Positions 23,520-29,745 of a DNA stretch of 35,040 bases are shown here, one piece after another. Position numbers and translations under genes: made by a program. Source of the stretch: a virus. The stretch spans positions 1 through 35,040 of IMG/VR virus record IMGVR_UViG_3300042465_002555; one strand, given 5' to 3'. The notes beneath the pieces were generated by a model that saw nothing but the letters and a program-made list of their open reading frames with translations, ran no database searches and had not been told where the DNA came from. Each line of letters starts with the position of its first letter. Positions within the stretch are counted from its first letter, which is position 1.

Positions 23520-23892
23520 ATTTTTCACTCCATTTCACGTTGTTTTTTGCGCCATAGGCATAGATGAACTCAATCAGGTCGGACATTTGGGCCTTGGTTA
23601 GCTTTGATGTCCTAAACCCTATCGGGAAGGGCTGGTTATCAAGCCCCATCTCGAATTTCACTTCATGGCCGAGTGCGGCCATCATAATGCACTTCCACAC
23701 TTCTGGTATATGCGCCCTGCCTTCTGGCTTTGCGCGACTAATGTCAGAAAGCATAGCCCACATTTTTGCGTTCTGGTCATCGCTGCGCTTGGCTGCGCTA
23801 ACTGCAACAACTGCATCTTGTGGAGCCTTGTCGATAAGCTGGTGGGCTAATCGTCTTTGATGCTCACCGCGAAGCCAAACTGTTTGCGTCAT
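23512..23892 (-). CDS. ninB: NinB-like recombination protein
   Basis: This 126-aa protein matches NinB/Orf: MTQTVWLRGEHQRRLAHQLI, KRSDDQNAKMWAMLSDIS and the late WKCIMMAALGHEV block. In lambda, Orf acts as a RecFOR-like mediator that loads recombination proteins at SSB-coated ssDNA, in keeping with the neighbouring ssb. Start at 23892 is chosen for its ATGA overlap with the upstream gene; an in-frame ATG at 23904 is possible. Confidence 0.85.
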   Translation of the reverse strand: MTQTVWLRGEHQRRLAHQLIDKAPQDAVVAVSAAKRSDDQNAKMWAMLSDISRAKPEGRAHIPEVWKCIMMAALGHEVKFEMGLDNQPFPIGFRTSKLTKAQMSDLIEFIYAYGAKNNVKWSEKYE

Positions 23893-24089
23893 GCTGGTGG
23901 ACATTCGCCACTATGCGGAGCTAAATGAGCTTTGCCCTCAATGGCATCCGCTGCATACTTACAAGCTTCTGCGTGCCAGTCGTGCTTGCCTTTAGTTGTT
24001 CCATAAAATTTAGCCCAATTTTTATGGATAATTTCTGTTTCGCGCAAATAAGATACAATGGCTGCACGCTCTTGTTCTGCGGTATTCAT
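23889..24089 (-). CDS. Small unrecognised protein between alphaCTD-like and ninB genes
   Basis: This 66-aa protein begins MNTAEQERAAIVSYLRETEI and includes HDWHAEACKYAADAIEGKAH. Mostly helical with a conserved-looking His/Cys centre. ATGA-coupled to ninB and overlapping the upstream gene by 4 bases. No family recognised. Confidence 0.6.
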   Translation of the reverse strand: MNTAEQERAAIVSYLRETEIIHKNWAKFYGTTKGKHDWHAEACKYAADAIEGKAHLAPHSGECPPA

Positions 24090-24481
24090 TGCCTTGCCTC
24101 CTTTGCTGAAGACACCGCCGCATCTGCATAATAATATATTTCTGGGTCAATGCTTAACAGTAAAATATCCAACTGCTTTTGTTTCTGAATTATTAAATTA
24201 TTTACGTTTGCCTGAAGCTCATAGAGCTCTGTCAGTTGCCTCAATTCCTTCTTAAAATTACCGCAATTAAAAGCTTTTATAGCGTAAAGCCATTCCTTAA
24301 ACTCTAATGCGGACTTCTTGCCAAAATTAGGCCAGTATTTCATTTCATCTAAAAATTGATGTATTGGCTTGTTCATAATGTCATCAGTTGTCCAATAATT
24401 TGCACTTTTTAGAACATTTGTTAAGCGCGTGGAAAATCCACATTTTTCAATGTCTATATTCGGAAAACCTTCCATTATCAT
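24086..24481 (-). CDS. RNA polymerase alpha-CTD-like protein
   Basis: The 131-aa protein begins MIMEGFPNIDIEKCGFSTRL. Residues about 14-65 (LTNVLKSANYWTTDDIMNKP, then MKYWPNFGKKSALEFKEWL) resemble the RpoA C-terminal domain: two helix-hairpin-helix units with the NFGKKSLEE-like signature. A long helix with coiled-coil character follows. In RpoA this domain binds UP elements and activators. A phage copy could recruit or block host RNA polymerase at A-rich promoters, which this genome has. The start is ATG 24481 (AAGGAGAT upstream) or ATG 24475. Role inferred from the domain. Confidence 0.65.
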   Translation of the reverse strand: MIMEGFPNIDIEKCGFSTRLTNVLKSANYWTTDDIMNKPIHQFLDEMKYWPNFGKKSALEFKEWLYAIKAFNCGNFKKELRQLTELYELQANVNNLIIQKQKQLDILLLSIDPEIYYYADAAVSSAKEARQ

Positions 24482-24813
24482 ATCTCCTTTTGCTTTGCGG
24501 CAATCTCTGCTGCCTTCGGGCTGGCTTTGCAAAACGCTTCAATTAAGGCTTCAATGTCAATGCCCTTCCAGAATGTCTGCTCACCGACTGTATGCTGTTC
24601 GTTGTGATGGTGGCGGCATAATGGAACTACTCTCCAGTCATCTGGCTTTTGCCCCATCCCCGCCCCGCTGCCATAACGAACGTGGGCGCACTCAATAGGC
24701 ATATCCTGACAGCCATTGATGCTGCAATGAAACGACCTGATAAAGTTTAGATGCCCTTGTGACCGCCACCGCGCTGTGCGCTTTGGCTTCTTGGCAATGC
24801 GATTAGGTAACAT
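24478..24813 (-). CDS. HNH-like / DUF968 putative nuclease
   Basis: This 111-aa protein shows paired Cys/His ligands and an HNH-like core: CSINGC (about 30-35), IECAHVRYGSGAGMGQKPDD (His44), WRVVPLCRHHHNEQH (about 60-74). This is the layout of DUF968 and related phage-recombination HNH proteins. It would bind zinc and cleave structured DNA. It sits in the recombination operon beside the exonuclease. Catalysis itself is inferred. Confidence 0.7.
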   Translation of the reverse strand: MLPNRIAKKPKRTARWRSQGHLNFIRSFHCSINGCQDMPIECAHVRYGSGAGMGQKPDDWRVVPLCRHHHNEQHTVGEQTFWKGIDIEALIEAFCKASPKAAEIAAKQKEI

Positions 24814-25024
24814 TTTCTAACTCTAGGCTATATTCTGCAATCAAGGCTGGCTCACCAAAGCGATTGACCACTTCAACGCGCTTGGTTCCTATCTTATGCC
24901 CCTCTTGGCGCAAGTCATAAATCACTGCGCTAAGGCGATAAATGCCAAGGTCGCGCCATGCTTCAAGTGGCTGCAACGTGCCTTTTTCTTTAAGGTGCGA
25001 CAACACCCTGTCCATTTGTGCCAT
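24803..25024 (-). CDS. Small winged-HTH-type protein
   Basis: This 73-aa protein matches a small HTH pattern: QMDRVLSHLKEKGTLQPLEA, then WRDLGIYRLSAVIYDLRQEG and KIGTKRVEV, as in HTH_39-type domains (recognition helix near YRLSAVIYDLR). The start overlaps the exonuclease stop (TAATG). Likely a DNA-binding accessory or regulator in the recombination operon. Confidence 0.7.
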   Translation of the reverse strand: MAQMDRVLSHLKEKGTLQPLEAWRDLGIYRLSAVIYDLRQEGHKIGTKRVEVVNRFGEPALIAEYSLELENVT

Positions 25025-25656
25025 TATGCCTCTCCTATTTTTGATAATGCTTTTACGTCTTCGTCAACTTCCGCAAGAAATGCGCGGACTTCGCTTTCCA
25101 GTGTTGCCAGCATATCATCGTCGCGCTGCACCCGTTGGATGTAAAGCATAAGATGGTCTGGCATCCTTGGGTCAAAACTCACAAAGTCGCACCATTGCCT
25201 GTCAGCGCAACGCATCTGCCACTGCATCTGTAGCAAATACTTATGAGCAACCAGATTGCTTTTCAGCGTTTCAATGTGCGTGGCTGAATTAGGGCATTTA
25301 ATCTCAATGCAGCCATCGTCATCTACAAGCCCATCTGGGCTGGCGTGCGTGCCAATGATTGTCGGGTGCTTATATAGCCCAACTTCAACCACATTGCGGC
25401 CTGTAAGGAAGCTGTAGGCAATGCGTGCTTCTTCTTCTTTCTCAACTCCCCACTGCATTGCTGCACTGCGGATAAATCCTTCTTCCTGCTGGCCCGTTAG
25501 CCTTTCGACCACAAGCTTGGCGCGAAGGTTGACGCGTGATGCTCCCCAGCCAGATTTTGTCTTGGCTAGGGCATCTGCCAATTGAGAAGCGCCAAGGCTC
25601 CCACAACGCTCTGCATACCACTCTGGGCTGCGTTGGATAATATCTGCGTCTGTCAT
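25024..25656 (-). CDS. YqaJ-like / lambda-type 5'-3' exonuclease
   Basis: This 210-aa protein has the PD-(D/E)XK exonuclease core: QRSPEWYAERCGSLGASQL near the start, GVEKEEEARIAY, and the catalytic SPDGLVDDDGCIEIKCPNS (Asp in PDG, Glu-x-Lys in EIK), followed by YLLQMQWQM. Lambda Exo-type enzymes resect dsDNA ends to give ssDNA for the annealing protein encoded directly upstream. Linked by ATGA to that gene. The pair forms a two-component recombinase. Confidence 0.9.
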   Translation of the reverse strand: MTDADIIQRSPEWYAERCGSLGASQLADALAKTKSGWGASRVNLRAKLVVERLTGQQEEGFIRSAAMQWGVEKEEEARIAYSFLTGRNVVEVGLYKHPTIIGTHASPDGLVDDDGCIEIKCPNSATHIETLKSNLVAHKYLLQMQWQMRCADRQWCDFVSFDPRMPDHLMLYIQRVQRDDDMLATLESEVRAFLAEVDEDVKALSKIGEA

Positions 25657-26213
25657 GCCAGCTTCTTTTCTAATGCTGACTTAACGGCATCAAAGCGGCT
25701 GTCCTGCAATTCACGCAATGCGCTGATTTTGTAATGCTTGCAAAGCAAAGCTAGGTCGGTGCCGGTCTGTTCTACCAAGGCTTGCAATTCTGCAAACTGT
25801 TCGTCGCTGATAAACTTAGCCCGTGGCGCTGGTTCGCTTTTGCCTGTGGTGGCATCCAAAGCGTCATGCTCGACGATGCAAAGGGCCGCCGTCCAAAGGT
25901 AGCGAGTGCTGTATGTCTCGCAAGCGCCAATGTTTTGTATCTCGTGGCAACCCTTAAGATTGGCTGAACCCATTGGGCTGTGAATAATGACCTGTGAACC
26001 ATCCTCGACATCGACAATGTGCATCGACGCCGTGGTTTCCGAAAAGCTAATAATGGCGCACAATCCGACATCGTTAAAAATGCGAAGGGCTGGAATTACA
26101 AAGTCGCTAAGTTCAAAATATTTGTAACCCGCGAACGTATTATGGCCGGACTTTTTTAGCGGCAATGCGTGGAAAGCAATCCGCGCTTCGTTAATCTTTT
26201 TATGCACTGGCAT
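25653..26213 (-). CDS. erf: ERF-type single-strand annealing protein
   Basis: This 186-aa protein has the ERF/Sak-like core: KKSGHNTFAGYKYFELSDFV, then a segment ending SPMGSANLKGCHEIQNIG, and ETYSTRYLWTAALCI (core about residues 15-120). A helical C-terminal region follows. It would anneal homologous ssDNA made by the YqaJ exonuclease. First gene of the leftward operon, with SD AAGGAGATACCAA, fed by the divergent promoter region at 26244-26285. Confidence 0.85.
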   Translation of the reverse strand: MPVHKKINEARIAFHALPLKKSGHNTFAGYKYFELSDFVIPALRIFNDVGLCAIISFSETTASMHIVDVEDGSQVIIHSPMGSANLKGCHEIQNIGACETYSTRYLWTAALCIVEHDALDATTGKSEPAPRAKFISDEQFAELQALVEQTGTDLALLCKHYKISALRELQDSRFDAVKSALEKKLA

Positions 26214-26243
26214 TTGGTATCTCCTTTTTTATTTGCCAAAGCC

Positions 26244-26285
26244 CTTGTAATCAATTCACATAACATTAAAAGCGTTTTTTATTAT
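26244..26285. promoter_or_regulatory. Central divergent promoter/operator region
   Basis: Leftward: AAAAAACGC box (within 26268-26280), TTTTAA (-35, 26266-26271), 16-base spacer, TACAAG (26244-26249). Rightward: TTCACA (26255-26260), 17-base spacer containing the same box, then TTTATT/TATTAT (26278-26285). The two promoters overlap, so one protein bound to the box could switch between the recombination operon and the HTH/replication side. The Cro-sized HTH gene directly downstream is the obvious binder; this is inference. Confidence 0.55.
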
Positions 26286-26305
26286 CAACGAAAAGAAAGT
26301 TTGAG

Positions 26306-26512
26306 ATGACAAATGTAGAGCAAGCTATTGCGGACTTTTATAGCCTAGCTAAGTCGCATAAAATCAGGGCGTACCAGATAGCGAACGAAGCTGGGCTTAC
26401 TCGCGTCACCTTGTCTAACTGGAAAAGCAAACGCAATGAACCGACACTTAGCGCATGGCTGCTGGCTAATGATGCGCTTGACCGCTTAATCGAGCAAAAA
26501 CTAAAGGCATGA
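26306..26512 (+). CDS. Cro-sized HTH regulator
   Basis: This 68-aa protein has one helix-turn-helix: KSHKIRAYQIANEAGLTRVT followed by LSNWKSKRNEPTLSAWLL (recognition helix TRVTLSNWKSK). Size and place beside a divergent promoter fit a Cro-like or early repressor. There is no partner CI-sized repressor, so it is more likely a timing switch than a lysogeny repressor. The stop overlaps the next start (ATGA). Confidence 0.75.
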   Translation: MTNVEQAIADFYSLAKSHKIRAYQIANEAGLTRVTLSNWKSKRNEPTLSAWLLANDALDRLIEQKLKA

Positions 26513-26853
26513 AGCGTTTCGGCAAATATCGCGCCGTAAAGTCGCAGTGTAACGCTGGTCACACTCACGATAGCAAGCGGGAGGCCATAAGGTGCAACGA
26601 ACTGCACGCACTGCAAGCAACTGGCGCAATCAGCGACCTAATCATCCACCCGCAGTATTGGTTCGTCATCAATTGTAAGCAGCTAAAGCACGCCAATGGT
26701 CGTCGCGTCGGTTACAAATCAGACTTTGAATATATCGAAAATGGCGTTCAAATCACCGAAGATGTGAAGGGCGTTGTGGTCAGGGATTGGCCGCTTCGTC
26801 GCGCTGTTTTTATTGCGCTATTCCCATTTCACGAATTGCGCGAAACCAAATAA
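26509..26853 (+). CDS. DUF1064 family putative endonuclease
   Basis: This 114-aa protein matches DUF1064: start RFGKYRAVKSQ, HDSKREAIRCNELHALQATG, ISDLIIHPQYWF, then YKSDFEYIENGVQITEDVKG (acidic Asp and Glu-Asp-x-Lys as in PD-(D/E)XK enzymes). Such proteins are thought to resolve or process branched replication DNA. ATGA-coupled to the HTH gene. The metal-site residues are visible; activity is inferred. Confidence 0.8.
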   Translation: MKRFGKYRAVKSQCNAGHTHDSKREAIRCNELHALQATGAISDLIIHPQYWFVINCKQLKHANGRRVGYKSDFEYIENGVQITEDVKGVVVRDWPLRRAVFIALFPFHELRETK

Positions 26854-26898
26854 AAAAACGGGCAGTGCGACCGAGAAAGCCCAATCCAAACACTGCCC
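26852..26898 (-). terminator. Hairpin with T-tract on the minus strand
   Basis: GGGCAGTG (26860-26867) pairs with CACTGCCC (26891-26898), loop 23. An A7 run (26852-26858) gives a T7 tract only on the minus strand, so it would stop leftward transcription entering from the replication side. On the plus strand there is no U tract. No leftward gene lies just to the right, so it may guard the switch region from antisense read-through. Confidence 0.5.
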
Positions 26899-27085
26899 AG
26901 TCCGTTGGTAAGGAGAAAACCAATCTGCGCAAAATACGCATGATTTTAGCGAGCGTCAATCACCTAACGAAAAATCAGTTTTACAAATAAGTTTGTCTGT
27001 TTATAGGAGAGCGAGCGGGGAGTGCCGACTAAGGCAAAGAAGCACTCTACCCGCTCTAACAACGCCCAAGAGGAGGCATCGCTGA
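26899..27085. other. Non-coding stretch before the replication initiator
   Basis: About 190 bases with no convincing gene. A GTG frame from 27022 runs into the initiator in frame but has weak composition. It holds the promoter at 26980-27007, the near repeats gcgcaaaatacgc and gattttagcgagcg around 26925-26955, and the SD AAGAGGAGG (27068-27076) of the upstream ORF. The near repeats could be regulatory or origin-related. Confidence 0.5.
26980..27007 (+). promoter_or_regulatory. Putative promoter of the replication genes
   Basis: TTTACA (26980-26985), 16-base spacer, TATAGG (27002-27007). The sequence before the -35 (CGAAAAATCAG) is a weak match to the A-tract/ACGC module. A start near 27014 would give a leader containing the 15-codon ORF at 27086 and would put the alternative GTG at 27022 too near the 5' end. 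Confidence 0.5.
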
Positions 27086-27133
27086 ATGATTACTACACTC
27101 TACAAATCCATAGCGCAAGGGGCTTTACAATGA
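27086..27133 (+). CDS. 15-aa upstream ORF coupled to the initiator gene
   Basis: ATG 27086 follows AAGAGGAGG, the best ribosome site in the neighbourhood. The frame (MITTLYKSIAQGALQ) ends with TGA overlapping the initiator ATG (ATGA, 27130-27133). This is a leader-peptide or coupling arrangement that could set initiator level. Expression not proven. Confidence 0.55.
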   Translation: MITTLYKSIAQGALQ

Positions 27134-27852
27134 GCGCCCATCAATTTGACCCTGACATCGCCGCACAGGTAGGCTGCAACGCTGCCGTGATTTATCAGAA
27201 CCTATTTTACTGGGCCGAAAAGAACGCCGCTAACGATAGGCATTTTTACGATGGCCGCTGGTGGACATATAACAGCATAACGGCATTTGCCGACCTATTT
27301 CCTTACCTTAGTGGCAAGCAAATAAGGACTGCATTAGACAAGCTGGAAAGCAGTGGCTTGATTGTTAGCGGATGTTATAACAAGTCAAATTATGACCGCA
27401 CAAAATGGTATTCACCGACTTGCCTTAATGAGCAAGCCCATTTGCCCAAAAAGGCAAATGAAGCTGCCCAAAAGGGCAAACCAATACCAGATATAAACAC
27501 AAATAATAAACCAGATATAATTATAGAGGCATTTCCCGATTGGATGCCAATAGATGCTTGGCAGGGTTGGGTAGATATGCGGAAGCAACGCAAGCGCCCA
27601 TTGACTGACAGGGCAACCAACAGGGCAATCAACAAACTGGATGCCATTAGAGCCAAGGGCCATGACATCGCAGAATTGCTAGACCGTTCGACAATTAACG
27701 GCTGGCTTGATATTTACGAACCGAAAGGAACGAACAATGCAGGAAATAGTGCCAAGCCAACAGAGCCAACCAATGCAATGGTCAGAGCCGTTATTGCCAG
27801 CCAAGCTCGACGAACTGCTGATGAGCAACGACCTGCCGACGATTGGGCCTAA
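27130..27852 (+). CDS. Replication initiator-like protein (winged helix)
   Basis: The 240-aa protein begins MSAHQFDPDIAAQVGCNAAV and carries a winged-helix-like domain (WWTYNSITAFADLFPYLSGK, QIRTALDKLESSGLIVSGCY, YDRTKWYSPT). A polar linker follows, then a C-terminal domain (DWMPIDAWQGWVDMRKQRKR, then AINKLDAIRAKGHDI), a layout like lambda O or phage DnaD-type initiators. The linker-coding DNA holds palindromic repeats and an AT-rich run (origin candidate). ATG 27130 is preferred over GTG 27022: family-like start, AAGGGG site and ATGA overlap with the 15-aa ORF. Confidence 0.72.
   Translation: MSAHQFDPDIAAQVGCNAAVIYQNLFYWAEKNAANDRHFYDGRWWTYNSITAFADLFPYLSGKQIRTALDKLESSGLIVSGCYNKSNYDRTKWYSPTCLNEQAHLPKKANEAAQKGKPIPDINTNNKPDIIIEAFPDWMPIDAWQGWVDMRKQRKRPLTDRATNRAINKLDAIRAKGHDIAELLDRSTINGWLDIYEPKGTNNAGNSAKPTEPTNAMVRAVIASQARRTADEQRPADDWA
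27439..27525 (+). other. Candidate replication origin inside the initiator gene
   Basis: Two near-identical palindromic units lie 22 bases apart: CATTTGCC-N6-GGCAAATG (27439-27460) and TGCCCAAAAGGGCA (27465-27478). Aligned as 18-mers they agree at 15 positions. Two exact 11-base direct repeats ACCAGATATAA follow (27486-27496, 27510-27520), then an AT-rich run (ataattatag). Repeats in the linker of an initiator gene followed by AT-rich DNA are the layout of lambda ori in gene O. Function inferred. Confidence 0.55.
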
Positions 27853-28261
27853 ATCTGCGGAGACATTGCAGAAGTTTCTAGATGCACCGCGACCACCAAT
27901 GGCAGAGCGCGAGCAGGTGGATGTTATGATTGCCAAGCTATCACTTGCCACTGCGAACCAAAGGCGCAGCGTGGAGGAAGAAGCAGAGCGGCTGGAGCTT
28001 TACTGGATGACACTTCGCATTTATCCGCTGGTCGATTTGCGGAGCGGTTTTCTCAAGTTGCTACGCACCTGCAAGTTTATGCCAACGCCAGCCGAAATTG
28101 ATAGCGTGGTGCAAGCTGAAGGTTCGGAGCGCAGACGTAGACGCTCAAGGGCAAGCCACTTGCTACAGATACACAAGCGCGACTATGTGCCACCAAAGGA
28201 ATATGTCACGGCAGAGGAATTGGCAGAGTTACGGAGCAGCCTTCAAATTGGTCAAGGATAG
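27737..28261 (+). CDS. Putative replication accessory protein (helicase-loader position)
   Basis: This 174-aa protein overlaps the end of the initiator gene by 116 bases in another frame. ATG 27737 follows AAAGGAACGAACA. Its C-terminal half (LELYWMTLRIYPLVDLRSGF, LKLLRTCKFMPTPAEID, then basic ERRRRRSRAS) recalls small proteins found after initiator genes in alphaproteobacterial phages. A helicase-loader or adaptor role is suggested by position only (lambda P analogue). Confidence 0.6.
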   Translation: MQEIVPSQQSQPMQWSEPLLPAKLDELLMSNDLPTIGPKSAETLQKFLDAPRPPMAEREQVDVMIAKLSLATANQRRSVEEEAERLELYWMTLRIYPLVDLRSGFLKLLRTCKFMPTPAEIDSVVQAEGSERRRRRSRASHLLQIHKRDYVPPKEYVTAEELAELRSSLQIGQG

Positions 28262-28421
28262 TCACAGCGCAGCCACTAGATTGATGTGCGACCTGATACG
28301 CCTTCAATCCGGTGTGCTGACAATGGACGATATACGCAAGCGTTGGGCTAATGGGCAATATGCAGGAGCGCCAGAGGCATGGGCCTTGGAAGCCATCGCG
28401 CACGCAAAACGGCAGAAATAA
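28248..28421 (+). CDS. Short protein at the end of the replication block
   Basis: The frame open to 28421 is convincing only after about 28260 (SAATRLMCDLIRLQSGVLTM, then DDIRKRWANGQYAGAPEAWA). Upstream it shadows the previous gene. TTG 28248 (overlapping the prior stop) gives 57 aa; ATG 28284 gives 45 aa. Neither has a strong SD. Function unknown. Confidence 0.45.
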   Translation: MVKDSHSAATRLMCDLIRLQSGVLTMDDIRKRWANGQYAGAPEAWALEAIAHAKRQK

Positions 28422-28458
28422 AAATGGCCCCACCAGTGAAGGCAGGGCCATGTTTTTA
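28418..28458. terminator. Bidirectional rho-independent terminator
   Basis: ATGGCCC (28424-28430) pairs with GGGCCAT (28445-28451), loop 14, flanked by AAAAA on the left and GTTTTTATT on the right. It therefore terminates both rightward and leftward transcripts between convergent genes ending at 28421 and 28459. Confidence 0.85.
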
Positions 28459-28695
28459 TTAGAAGGGCATCATCGCCTTGCATCTTACGCCGCGCTCAAA
28501 TTCAAGCTGCCGTAATGCTTGACTTAACTCTTGATGGTCTGAGAAATAATTTTCATCATCCCAGACGCCATCGTTTGTTTTTTCATCAATCAGCCAATAG
28601 CCCCAAAAGTTTCCTGCGACTGGAACGTCAAACCGTTCTGCCTCAATGCGGACACCAATGGTTGCAGCACGTGCGCGTAGGTCTTTTAACTTCAT
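28459..28695 (-). CDS. Lone leftward small protein
   Basis: This 78-aa protein begins MKLKDLRARAATIGVRIEAE and contains NFWGYWLIDEKTNDGVWDDE and a helical tail. ATG 28695 has GGAG six bases before it; ATG/TTG codons 6 and 12 bases upstream are less well spaced. Monocistronic, with its own promoter (28761-28801), leader hairpin and terminator. No family recognised; early expression is likely from the promoter type. Confidence 0.65.
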   Translation of the reverse strand: MKLKDLRARAATIGVRIEAERFDVPVAGNFWGYWLIDEKTNDGVWDDENYFSDHQELSQALRQLEFERGVRCKAMMPF

Positions 28696-28718
28696 GTTCA
28701 TCTCCAAATTGTCAAAGA

Positions 28719-28801
28719 GCGGGGCGTGGCCCCATCAACAGCCTTTTGCTGCTGACAAAGATTATATAGCACATTGCATAACGAATGTAAAGCACTTTTT
28801 T
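28719..28801 (-). promoter_or_regulatory. Early promoter C-left with leader hairpin
   Basis: Minus strand: AAAAAAGTGC, TTTACA (-35, 28786-28791), 17-base spacer, TATATAAT (-10, 28761-28768), then the leader hairpin GGGGCCACGCCCCGC (28719-28733), identical to that at 22527-22541. This is the best sigma70-like promoter in the window. Confidence 0.75.
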
Positions 28802-28828
28802 CATATCAAATAAAAATGCACTTTATTG

Positions 28829-28910
28829 AAAAAAACGCTTTACACAATATAAGGCCCGTTGTAGAAGGAGGCATCAGCAAGGGAATAGTCCCGCCAACAA
28901 GGAGCCTGAT
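28829..28910 (+). promoter_or_regulatory. Early promoter C-right with leader hairpin
   Basis: GAAAAAAACGC (28829-28839), TTTACA (-35, 28839-28844), 17-base spacer, TAGAAG (-10, weak, 28862-28867). The leader ATCAGCAAGGGAATAGTCCC (28873-28892) plus CGCCAACAAGGAG matches the promoter-A leader outside the hairpin loop. It drives the block starting at 28911, back to back with promoter C-left. Confidence 0.6.
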
Positions 28911-29132
28911 ATGATTAAGTTTCAACCTAACACGACATATTCAACCCGCAGCATTTGCGATTACGACACTATTATCAGCGTCCGCATTGCCAAGCGCACC
29001 GAAAAGACTGTTACTGATACAGACGGCAAACGCTACGGCATCAAGGTATGGGACGGCGTTGAACAAATCATGCCTTGGGGCCGCTTTTCAATGGCACCTA
29101 CTATTAGCGCAGATAAGGAGTTGGTAGCATGA
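28911..29132 (+). CDS. Small protein, first gene of the right block
   Basis: This 73-aa protein begins MIKFQPNTTYSTRSICDYDT; the middle (ISVRIAKRTEKTVTDTDGKR) looks like a small beta-barrel fold. SD is AAGGAGCCTGAT. Similar short proteins with a YSTRSICDYD-like start occur in phage early regions, but I know no function. ATGA-coupled to the next gene. Confidence 0.65.
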   Translation: MIKFQPNTTYSTRSICDYDTIISVRIAKRTEKTVTDTDGKRYGIKVWDGVEQIMPWGRFSMAPTISADKELVA

Positions 29133-29431
29133 GCCAGAACCTCACAGATTTAGCGCAAGCCGCAATCGACGCACTCGCTGCTTACAATGCAGAGTATAAG
29201 CGTCAAAAAGCACAATGGGTAGCATCGCGCTACGCTATGGCTTTTAACGGCAAGGCTTTTGGCATTAGCGATGAGCAAGAGATTGAACTGCTAACCGCTA
29301 TCGTCGATTATGACGAAGACCCTGCTGGCACATTGCAGGAACTTGCATTCGAGTTTGAATATGACTCTGGCGCAAACGAAGCGGACTACCGCTACGAAGA
29401 AATGCGCTCTAATGAATTGTTGGAAGGTTAA
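29129..29431 (+). CDS. Small acidic unrecognised protein
   Basis: This 100-aa acidic protein begins MSQNLTDLAQAAIDALAAYN, has helices up to about residue 65, and ends in a Glu/Asp-rich tail (EADYRYEEMRSNELLEG). Acidity suggests a DNA-mimic or protein-binding role, but nothing specific supports this. Coupled upstream (ATGA); 11 bases to the next gene. Confidence 0.6.
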   Translation: MSQNLTDLAQAAIDALAAYNAEYKRQKAQWVASRYAMAFNGKAFGISDEQEIELLTAIVDYDEDPAGTLQELAFEFEYDSGANEADYRYEEMRSNELLEG

Positions 29432-29442
29432 GGAGAAATAAA

Positions 29443-29745
29443 ATGGATTACCCAGACTTAATTCGCAAATGGGCTAAAGACCGAAACCTTATCGAAGGTA
29501 GCGACCTAAAAAGCCAATTCGTTAAACTGATTGAGGAGGCTGGTGAACTGGCTAACTCTATTGCCAAAAACAACAGGGACGAATTCGCAGACGCTATTGG
29601 CGATATGTTTGTCGTGCTGACCATCATGGCAGCGCAAAATGATATGTTTGTGGAGGATTGCATTGCTAGGGCATACATCGAAATTAGGCATCGCAAGGGT
29701 AAGATGGTTGACGGAATTTTCATCAAGGAAGAACCAGATGTTTGA
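29443..29745 (+). CDS. MazG-like nucleotide pyrophosphohydrolase
   Basis: This 100-aa protein has the MazG-type all-alpha core: LKSQFVKLIEEAGELANSIA (E-x-x-E metal site in EEAGE) and EFADAIGDMFVVL (E-x-x-D). Such enzymes hydrolyse (d)NTPs or alarmone-type nucleotides, balancing pools or blunting stringent signalling during infection. SD AAGGAGAAATAAA. It overlaps the DnaA-like gene by 8 bases. Confidence 0.85.
   Translation: MDYPDLIRKWAKDRNLIEGSDLKSQFVKLIEEAGELANSIAKNNRDEFADAIGDMFVVLTIMAAQNDMFVEDCIARAYIEIRHRKGKMVDGIFIKEEPDV

Noticed and set aside
26306-26512. Lysogeny repressor
   Set aside because: At 68 aa with only an HTH and no integrase, excisionase or CI-type partner in the circle, a Cro-like timing regulator is the better reading.
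26939-26989. 16-codon frame (MILASVNHLTKNQFYK) before the replication genes
   Set aside because: The only AAGGAG nearby is about 24 bases upstream, too far, and the predicted promoter -35 overlaps the frame.
27022-27129. GTG-initiated 36-residue extension of the initiator
   Set aside because: It would start about 8 bases from the predicted transcript start, has no family likeness, and a better start with an ATGA-coupled upstream ORF lies at 27130.
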